In this document: positions 61,703 to 64,000 of the stretch, in pieces
How the letters are laid out: each line of letters begins with the position of its first letter
How positions within the stretch are numbered: position 1 is the stretch's first letter
Origin: SZUA-36 sp963774415
GTDB lineage: Bacteria; Pseudomonadota; Gammaproteobacteria; Xanthomonadales; SZUA-36
Direction of reading: 5' to 3'
Length of the DNA stretch: 64,000 nt
Assembly: GCA_963774415.1 (NCBI GenBank)
Contig: CAVZEU010000001.1
Location: 558,001-622,000 of the forward strand
Position numbers and translations under genes: made by a program
The notes under the pieces: model-generated
What the model was told of the DNA's origin: nothing
Databases searched by the model: none
The model's input: the letters and a program-made list of their open reading frames with translations, nothing else

Positions 61703-62460
61703 CGGATACCGGACAAACACCGCATCCACTGTTGTGGCGCGGCCGGCAAGCCGGGCATACGATGCCCGCCCTCGCTACCGGCCACACCGGCCTCGACGAC
61801 GCCCTGCCCGGCCATGGCTGGCCGCAGGGCGCGCTGACTGAAATCATTCACGCGGTCGGCGGCTGCGGTGAACTGAGCCTGTTGCTGCCGGCGCTGGCAC
61901 AACTTGGGGCAGCGCAACGCTGGGTAGCCATGATCGACCCGCCATGGATACCCTACCCGCCCGCTCTGCGCGGCCATGGCCTGGCGCTGGAAAAACTGTT
62001 GCTGGTGCGCAGCCGCAGCCAGCGGGAGTCGTTGTGGGCCTGCCGGCAGGCGCTGTGCCATATACCGGCCGGAGCCGTGCTCGTCTGGCCGCAAAGCCTC
62101 AGCTTCGGTCAAATACGTACCCTGCAACTGGCTGCGAAGCGCGGACATAACATGGCCTTTGTCTTCCGCCGGGACGCAGCCGCGGACAGCCCTTCACCGG
62201 CCGCGCTGCGTTTGCGCTTGAGCGCGGACCATGACGACCTGCTGGTGCGGGTCCTGAAGTGCCGCGGCCGGCGGCCGGCGGCCGCCATACGTGTGCAGGG
62301 CCTCAACCGGGTCCGGTCGACCTCACCGGGGCAGGCGACTCATCAATGCTTGATACCGCCCCTGGTCAGGTCGAGCGGATCCAGCAAACGCTCCAGGTCC
62401 TCGTCCGACAACTCCGTGGTTTCTCTCGCGACCTCGCGTATGGGCCGGCCCTCCTTGTAG
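61699..62460 (+). CDS. imuA: ImuA-like SOS mutagenesis factor (RecA/SulA-related)
   Basis: Protein of 253 aa beginning at GTG 61699 (GTGA overlap with lexA). Seen: TGHTGLDDALPGHGWPQGALTEI, the RecA-fold opening of ImuA, then WVAMIDPPWIPYPPALRGHGL and MAFVFRRDAAA. No intact Walker A is visible (GGCGELS), as usual for ImuA. The last ~40 residues are antisense to the 3' end of fumC, suggesting the original stop or end was lost. ImuA normally acts with ImuB and DnaE2, neither of which follows here. Confidence 0.82.
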   Translation: MTDTGQTPHPLLWRGRQAGHTMPALATGHTGLDDALPGHGWPQGALTEIIHAVGGCGELSLLLPALAQLGAAQRWVAMIDPPWIPYPPALRGHGLALEKLLLVRSRSQRESLWACRQALCHIPAGAVLVWPQSLSFGQIRTLQLAAKRGHNMAFVFRRDAAADSPSPAALRLRLSADHDDLLVRVLKCRGRRPAAAIRVQGLNRVRSTSPGQATHQCLIPPLVRSSGSSKRSRSSSDNSVVSLATSRMGRPSL

Positions 62461-63722
62461 GCCTGCTTGGCCGTCGCCGCACCCACTTCGTAACCGATTA
62501 CGGGGTTCAGCGCGGTTACCAGTATCGGGTTACGCTCGAGGGCTTCATTGACCCTGTCCTCGTTGACGGTAAAGCCGCTGATCGCGGAATCCGCCAGCAG
62601 GCGGCTCGAACTTGCCAGGATCGCGATGCTCTGCAGCAGGTTATGCGCAATCACCGGCAACATGACGTTGAGCTGGAAGTTACCCGCCTGCCCACCGATG
62701 GTGACGGTCAGGTCGTTGCCGATCACCTGCGCGCAAACCATGCAGACCGCTTCGGGGATTACCGGGTTGACCTTGCCAGGCATAATGGATGAGCCCGGCT
62801 GCAAGGCCGGCAGGGCGATATCACCGATCCCGGCCAGCGGCCCGGAGTTCATCAACCGCAGATCATTCGCGATCTTCGTCAGGCTCGCCGCCAGGGTCTT
62901 GAGCTGACCCGACAATTCCACCGCCGCATCCTGCGAACTGATGCCTTCGAAATAGTTCTCGGCCGATTCGAAATCAAAGCCGGCAGAGCGGCTCAACGCG
63001 GCCGCGATACGCGGTCCGAACTCTGGATGGGCGTTGATCCCCGTGCCGACGGCGCTGCCGCCCTGGGGTAATTGCCGCAAGCGCGTCAAGGCCGACTCGA
63101 TGCGTGCGATGTTGGAACGAATCTGCGCCGCCCAGCCTGACAGTTCCTGGCCGAACGTGACCGGCATCGCATCCATCAGGTGGGTACGGCCGGTTTTGAC
63201 CGTATCCGCCAGGCTGTTGGACTTCTCGTCCAGCACGGACACCAGGTGGCGCAGGGCCGGCAGCAATTGTTCGCTGGTCTCGAGGCAGGCGCTGACCTGG
63301 ATGGTCGTCGGGATCACGTCATTGGAGCTTTGTCCCATGTTGACGTGATCGTTGGGGTGTACCTGGGTGCCCGCCGCGCCCGCGAGGTGCGCAATCACCT
63401 CGTTCGCGTTCATGTTGGTGCTGGTTCCGGAACCGGTCTGAAATATATCGATTGGAAAATGATCATCGACCTCGCCGGCGGTGACCTTGGCGGCAGCCGC
63501 GGTGATCGCGTCGCAAATCTCGTCATCGAGCAAGCCCAGGTCGTGGTTGACCGCCGCGGCGGCGGATTTGATCAGTCCCAGCGCCCGGATAAATCCCCTC
63601 GGCATGGTCAGGCCGCTGATCGGAAAATTGTTCACCGCGCGTTGCGTCTGTGCGCCCCAGAGCGCGTCCGCCGGCACCTCGAGCTCACCCATCGTGTCTC
63701 TTTCTGTACGGGTTTTGGTCAT
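62343..63722 (-). CDS. fumC: Class II fumarate hydratase
   Basis: Protein of 459 aa hydrating fumarate to malate in the TCA cycle, oxygen-stable and cofactor-free. Signature GSSIMPGKVNP near 316-326, substrate loops TGSGTSTNMNANEV near 97-110 and TGRTHLMDAMPVTFGQE near 185-201. Its 3' end overlaps the convergent imuA-like frame by 118 bases. Confidence 0.96.
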   Translation of the reverse strand: MTKTRTERDTMGELEVPADALWGAQTQRAVNNFPISGLTMPRGFIRALGLIKSAAAAVNHDLGLLDDEICDAITAAAAKVTAGEVDDHFPIDIFQTGSGTSTNMNANEVIAHLAGAAGTQVHPNDHVNMGQSSNDVIPTTIQVSACLETSEQLLPALRHLVSVLDEKSNSLADTVKTGRTHLMDAMPVTFGQELSGWAAQIRSNIARIESALTRLRQLPQGGSAVGTGINAHPEFGPRIAAALSRSAGFDFESAENYFEGISSQDAAVELSGQLKTLAASLTKIANDLRLMNSGPLAGIGDIALPALQPGSSIMPGKVNPVIPEAVCMVCAQVIGNDLTVTIGGQAGNFQLNVMLPVIAHNLLQSIAILASSSRLLADSAISGFTVNEDRVNEALERNPILVTALNPVIGYEVGAATAKQAYKEGRPIREVARETTELSDEDLERLLDPLDLTRGGIKH

Positions 63723-63752
63723 GACCTTTCTCCATCTGAAAATTCAGCCTGT

Positions 63753-63758
63753 ATTATA
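63753..63758 (-). promoter_or_regulatory. Candidate fumC -10 element
   Basis: Perfect TATAAT on the minus strand, 31 bases before the fumC start; no good -35 at 16-18 bases. Confidence 0.4.
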
Positions 63759-63882
63759 GCGCCGGAGCCGTGTGCAGAGGGAAAAACCGGGCCTGGATCC
63801 AGCGGTATTTTTGCGTCTTTGGCGCCGCGCCGAAGCAGCGGGGAATTTCCGCCGGAATGGGAAAATGCGGGGATACCGGGGT

Positions 63883-63888
63883 TATAAT
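63883..63888 (+). promoter_or_regulatory. Candidate purB -10 element
   Basis: Perfect TATAAT, 28 bases before the purB start; the -35 region is weak. Confidence 0.4.
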
Positions 63889-63916
63889 GCCGTGTTGACC
63901 AAGAGAGCCGAGAATT

Positions 63917-64000
63917 ATGCAGTTTTCGTCCCTGACCGCCGTCTCATCCGTCGACGGACGCTACGCGGAAAAAACCGCCGGATTGCGCGGGATTTTCAGT
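63917..64000 (+). CDS. purB: Adenylosuccinate lyase (5' end only)
   Basis: First 28 codons only. MQFSSLTAVSSVDGRYAEK followed by GLRGIFS matches the very conserved PurB N-terminus. The enzyme acts twice in purine synthesis, releasing fumarate, which FumC next door can use. It runs off the window. Confidence 0.9.
   Translation, partial: MQFSSLTAVSSVDGRYAEKTAGLRGIFS

Overview
The window looks like a chromosomal segment of a GC-rich gammaproteobacterium. It carries three blocks whose order is typical of that class: the yceD-rpmF-plsX-fab block running on to tmk-holB-pilZ; ndk-rlmN-pilF-rodZ-hisS-yfgM-bamB-der; and maf, lexA, fumC and purB. Genus cannot be read from the sequence. I saw no tRNA, rRNA, CRISPR array, prophage or transposase gene. 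Both ends cut genes: a flavoprotein at the left and purB at the right.

Layout. 1-4.85 kb (minus): lipid and redox genes, namely a partial geranylgeranyl-reductase-like flavoprotein, a cyclopropane-fatty-acid synthase, a zinc alcohol dehydrogenase, two YceI proteins and a b561 cytochrome. 5-8.8 kb (plus): an O-methyltransferase, a small protein paired with a MerR regulator behind a MerR-style promoter, several small hypotheticals and an AT-richer methyltransferase. 9-17.4 kb (minus): the Lhr helicase, then a three-gene overlapping unit (GCS2-CBS fusion, lipoprotein, GT41 O-GlcNAc-transferase-like protein). 17.6-21.6 kb: fadD, dinB and a class V aminotransferase.

21.7-33.1 kb (minus): one nearly continuous operon, yceD-rpmF-plsX-fabH-fabD-fabG-acpP-fabF-pabB-pabC-mltG-tmk-holB-pilZ, linking 50S assembly, fatty-acid and phospholipid synthesis, folate, murein and thymidylate metabolism. 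33.2-41.5 kb (plus): maf, a FadJ/FadI beta-oxidation pair, then a MacAB-type exporter with two separate permeases. 41.5-51.3 kb: folD (minus) and a glutathione peroxidase (plus), then der, bamB, yfgM, hisS, rodZ, pilF, rlmN and ndk (minus). A 532-bp element with exact 23-bp inverted ends separates ndk from rlmN, and ispG is absent from its usual place between rodZ and hisS.

51.5-64 kb: fadE, a patatin, phhB, the MoxR/DUF58/transglutaminase trio, an Slp lipoprotein, a DUF2461 protein, lexA with a clear SOS box, an imuA-like gene without imuB or dnaE2, fumC and the start of purB.

The most unusual items are the MerR regulator with a free-standing copy of its own C-terminal module under a shared promoter, the inverted-repeat element that supplies the rlmN start and the ndk stop, the GCS2-CBS/GT41 operon, the orphan imuA, and a PabB with alanine at the position of the family's catalytic lysine.
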